From: Acidobacteriota bacterium
Lineage (GTDB): Bacteria; Acidobacteriota; Terriglobia; Terriglobales; Acidobacteriaceae
DNA: 7,932 nucleotides
Assembly: GCA_021841795.1 (NCBI GenBank)
Contig: JAKCDN010000136.1
Coordinates: 1-7,932 of the forward strand
Direction of reading: 5' to 3'
Part shown: piece after piece, positions 6,193-7,932 of the stretch
Numbering within the stretch: the first letter of the stretch is position 1
Layout of the letters: each line of letters begins with the position of its first letter
Notes under the pieces: generated by a model
What the model saw: the letters and a program-made list of their open reading frames with translations, nothing else
The model's database searches: none
What the model was told of the DNA's origin: nothing
Position numbers and translations under genes: made by a program

Positions 6193-6247
6193 TTTCCTAA
6201 GCGATGTTTCCTGCTTGACAAAGCGAAGCCGTTCGATGTTTCCTAAG
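6193..6247 (+). repeat. TTTCCT repeats upstream of the membrane protein/glycosyltransferase pair
   Basis: TTTCCT occurs three times, at 6193, 6207 and 6239. The 11-base CGATGTTTCCT is repeated exactly at 6202-6212 and 6234-6244, a 32-base period close to three helical turns, and TTTCCTAAG occurs at 6193-6201 and 6239-6247. A TTGACA lies between them (6215-6220) without a convincing -10. The arrangement suggests binding sites for a regulator of the downstream pair; this is inference. Confidence 0.4.
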
Positions 6248-6347
6248 ACTACATTTTCCACCGCTACTGAAGGACCAGTTACCGGGGTCACTCCTGCGTT
6301 GTCTGGGTCTTGCTGAGACGGAGATCGCAGGGGCGTGCCAGGCCAAA

Positions 6348-6701
6348 ATGTATTTTGGCGTGGTTTCATCGAGCAGCGCCCACCTCCATCAAGCATGGTT
6401 GCCCGTTATCGCAATTGCATCGAGCGCATTTTTGCATGCCCGATCGCTGGAGGGCCTTTTGCTTCGTGATTTTGTTCGCCTTTCGCTCTCGCTGGTTCTG
6501 CTTCTTCTTGCACTTCCCTTCCTGGCCATCTCATTTACCGTGGCGCTGTTGTGCGCGGCGGTGGCGGCGTTGTTTCCGCGCTACCGCAGGCGGCGCCGGG
6601 CGGAAACAGGCATGCGGCAAAGCACAAATGAGTTCAGCTTTGAGAATGCGCTGGCGGCCTACGAGCAGTTGATCGGGGCGCACGCGTGGAGAAGGCCGTG
6701 A
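6348..6701 (+). CDS. Small membrane protein coupled to a glycosyltransferase
   Basis: I do not recognise this 117-residue protein. It has one long hydrophobic stretch (about 45-76, with Pro57 near the middle), then a strong positive cluster, RYRRRRR (78-84), which should face the cytoplasm, and then a soluble tail with an amphipathic-looking ENALAAYEQLIGAHAW segment. A weaker hydrophobic patch lies at 17-29. The long stretch could be one long helix or a Pro-kinked re-entrant hairpin, as at the N-terminus of polyprenyl-phosphate sugar-phosphate transferases, but no catalytic domain follows. The ATG at 6348 has AGG 5 bases upstream and is the first start codon in an open frame reaching back to 6219. 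Its stop TGA (6699-6701) overlaps the GTG start of the next gene. That coupling is the best evidence that it is real and works with that enzyme, perhaps as an anchor or accessory subunit. Confidence 0.65.
   Translation: MYFGVVSSSSAHLHQAWLPVIAIASSAFLHARSLEGLLLRDFVRLSLSLVLLLLALPFLAISFTVALLCAAVAALFPRYRRRRRAETGMRQSTNEFSFENALAAYEQLIGAHAWRRP
6688..6701 (+). promoter_or_regulatory. Shine-Dalgarno and GTGA start/stop overlap
   Basis: GGAG (6688-6691) is followed by 6 bases and GTG (6698-6700). The upstream stop TGA is 6699-6701, giving the 4-base overlap GTGA typical of translational coupling. This decides the start at 6698 over an in-frame GTG at 6686. Confidence 0.7.
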
Positions 6702-7882
6702 ACCATGCCGCAGTGGTGATTCCCGGCCTGGACCGCATTGGCGGCGCCGAGAATCAGGCCGTGCTGCTGGCGGCAGGACTGCGACGGCGGGGATGGCGCG
6801 TGAGCGTGGTGGCGCTGACCGGAAGCGGCGGCGCGGCGGCCGAGGAACTGGCCGGCGCCGGGGTTGGATTCATCAGCCTGCACATGCGGAAAGGCCTTGC
6901 CGATCCGCGGGGATGGCTGCAGTTCCATCGATGGCTGTGCCGGGAGAGGCCGGATGTGGTGCACGCGCATCTGGCGCATGCGGCGTGGCTCGCACGCTGG
7001 TCGCGGCTGGCGGCGCGGGCACCGGTAGTTCTGGATACGCTGCACAGCTCCGCGACGGGAGGACGGTGGCGCCGGTTTGGGTATGCGATCAGCCGGTGGC
7101 TGCCGGACCAGGTGACGGCGGTGAGCCAGGCCGTAGCGGCATCGCACTGCGCGGCGGGCATGGTGGAGCCGGAGCGGCTGCGCGTGGTGGGGAACGGGGT
7201 GGCAATGGAGCAGTGGCTCCCGAGCGCGCAGATCCGTGTGGAGGCGCGCAAGGAGCTGGGCGCCGGAGACGCGTTTTTGTGGCTCGCGGCAGGACGCCTG
7301 GAGTCGGTGAAGGACTATCCGACGCTGCTGCGGGCCTTTGCGCGGGTGAACGCACGGGCGCGGCTGCTGATACTGGGCACGGGACCGCTGGAGGCGGAGC
7401 TGCGCGCGATGACGACGCAGCTCGGGTTGAGCCCGCGCGTCCACTTTGCCGGCTTTTGCCGCGACGTGAGGCGCTGGATGCAGGCTGCCGACGGAGTGGC
7501 GCTTGCATCACGGTACGAGGGTCTGCCGATGGTGCTGCTGGAGGCGGGCGCATGCGCATTGCCAGTGGTGGCGACGGACGTGGCGGGGACACGCGAAGCC
7601 GTTGCCGATGGAGAGACTGGATGGCTTGTGCCCGCAGGCGATGGGGAACGGATGGCGGCGGCGATGGACGGGCTGATGCAGATGCCGGCGGAACGACGCC
7701 AGGCGATGGGCAAACGGGCGCGGGAGCATGTGGCCGAGCACTTCAGCCTGGAGACGGCGCTCGATCGATGGGAGGAGCTTTACGCGGAACTGCGCGCACG
7801 CCGTGATCCCGCACGGAGCGGTGGGAGGGAGCCGCAACAGCGGTTGAGACATCACGGCGCAGGCGCTGCCCGATCGCGCTGA
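6698..7882 (+). CDS. GT4 family glycosyltransferase, WbnK-like
   Basis: This is a GT-B retaining glycosyltransferase, likely peripheral to the inner membrane and building a surface polysaccharide. From the GTG at 6698 it has 394 residues. The N-terminal domain has VVIPGLDRIGGAENQAVLLA (6-25) with the GGAE signature, PDVVHAHLAHAAWLARW, and TAVSQAVAASH. The donor domain has GNGVAMEQW, AAGRLESVKDYPTLLRAF, LLILGTGPLEAEL and the EX7E motif EGLPMVLLE with E274 and E282. The usual closing helices follow (EHFSLETALDRWEELY), then an extra ~25-residue Arg/Gly-rich tail. An in-frame GTG at 6686 would add four residues, but 6698 has the better ribosome site and overlaps the stop of the small membrane protein, so the two are co-translated. 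It belongs to a different GT4 subgroup from the other two enzymes here, so the three probably catalyse different steps. Donor sugar and acceptor cannot be assigned. Confidence 0.92.
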   Translation: MNHAAVVIPGLDRIGGAENQAVLLAAGLRRRGWRVSVVALTGSGGAAAEELAGAGVGFISLHMRKGLADPRGWLQFHRWLCRERPDVVHAHLAHAAWLARWSRLAARAPVVLDTLHSSATGGRWRRFGYAISRWLPDQVTAVSQAVAASHCAAGMVEPERLRVVGNGVAMEQWLPSAQIRVEARKELGAGDAFLWLAAGRLESVKDYPTLLRAFARVNARARLLILGTGPLEAELRAMTTQLGLSPRVHFAGFCRDVRRWMQAADGVALASRYEGLPMVLLEAGACALPVVATDVAGTREAVADGETGWLVPAGDGERMAAAMDGLMQMPAERRQAMGKRAREHVAEHFSLETALDRWEELYAELRARRDPARSGGREPQQRLRHHGAGAARSR

Positions 7883-7932
7883 GACCGGGCTGACGACAGC
7901 CGTTGCGAAGGCATGGGAGGCAGGTGTTTCGC

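Noticed and set aside
6215..6260. TTGACA at 6215 as the -35 of a sigma-70 promoter
   Set aside because: No TATAAT-like hexamer lies 16-18 bases downstream; the bases there are GTTTCC/TTTCCT.
6793..7806. 337-residue plus-strand frame inside the WbnK-like glycosyltransferase
   Set aside because: Gly/Ala/Arg-rich composition typical of an out-of-frame read; the other frame carries all the GT4 motifs.
7883..7932. Possible start of a further plus-strand gene (ATG at 7913 or GTG at 7924 after GGGAGG)
   Set aside because: Only a handful of codons are visible and the ribosome-site spacing is too short for either start, so it cannot be supported from this window.

Overview
The window is GC-rich chromosomal DNA with long, tightly packed genes. 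It looks like an Acidobacteriota (Terriglobia-type) genome. That assignment is inferred from the style of the proteins: a CCA-adding-enzyme relative with a long Lys/Pro/Ala tail, a small paired-domain protein of unknown function, and several GT4 glycosyltransferases. No rRNA or marker gene here proves it. I see no tRNA, rRNA, CRISPR array, insertion sequence or phage gene.

Layout, left to right. (1) 1-657, minus: an OmpR/PhoB-type response regulator, cut off by the window edge just before its C-terminus. (2) 931-2799, minus: a 622-residue protein with the tRNA nucleotidyltransferase/poly(A) polymerase fold. Its catalytic and base-selecting signature residues are substituted, and it carries a ~200-residue disordered tail, first acidic, then basic. 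(3) 2964-3584, plus, divergent from (2): a 206-residue protein of unknown function with two small beta-rich modules. (4) 3631-4845 (possibly to 4938), minus, convergent with (3): a CapM-like GT4 glycosyltransferase. (5) 5032-6096, plus, divergent from (4): a WabH-like GT4 glycosyltransferase. (6) An AT-richer gap with repeated TTTCCT motifs, then 6348-6701, plus: a small membrane protein. (7) 6698-7882, plus: a WbnK-like GT4 glycosyltransferase, joined to (6) by a 4-base GTGA start/stop overlap.

The right half (3631-7882) reads as part of a surface-polysaccharide (exopolysaccharide, capsule or O-antigen) locus with three different retaining GT4 enzymes. The small membrane protein is translationally coupled to the last of them and may be an accessory or anchor factor. 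The left half holds regulatory and RNA-related genes with no evident link to the polysaccharide genes. The strongest candidate for unusual biology is the nucleotidyltransferase-fold protein at 931-2799, which looks catalytically altered or repurposed.
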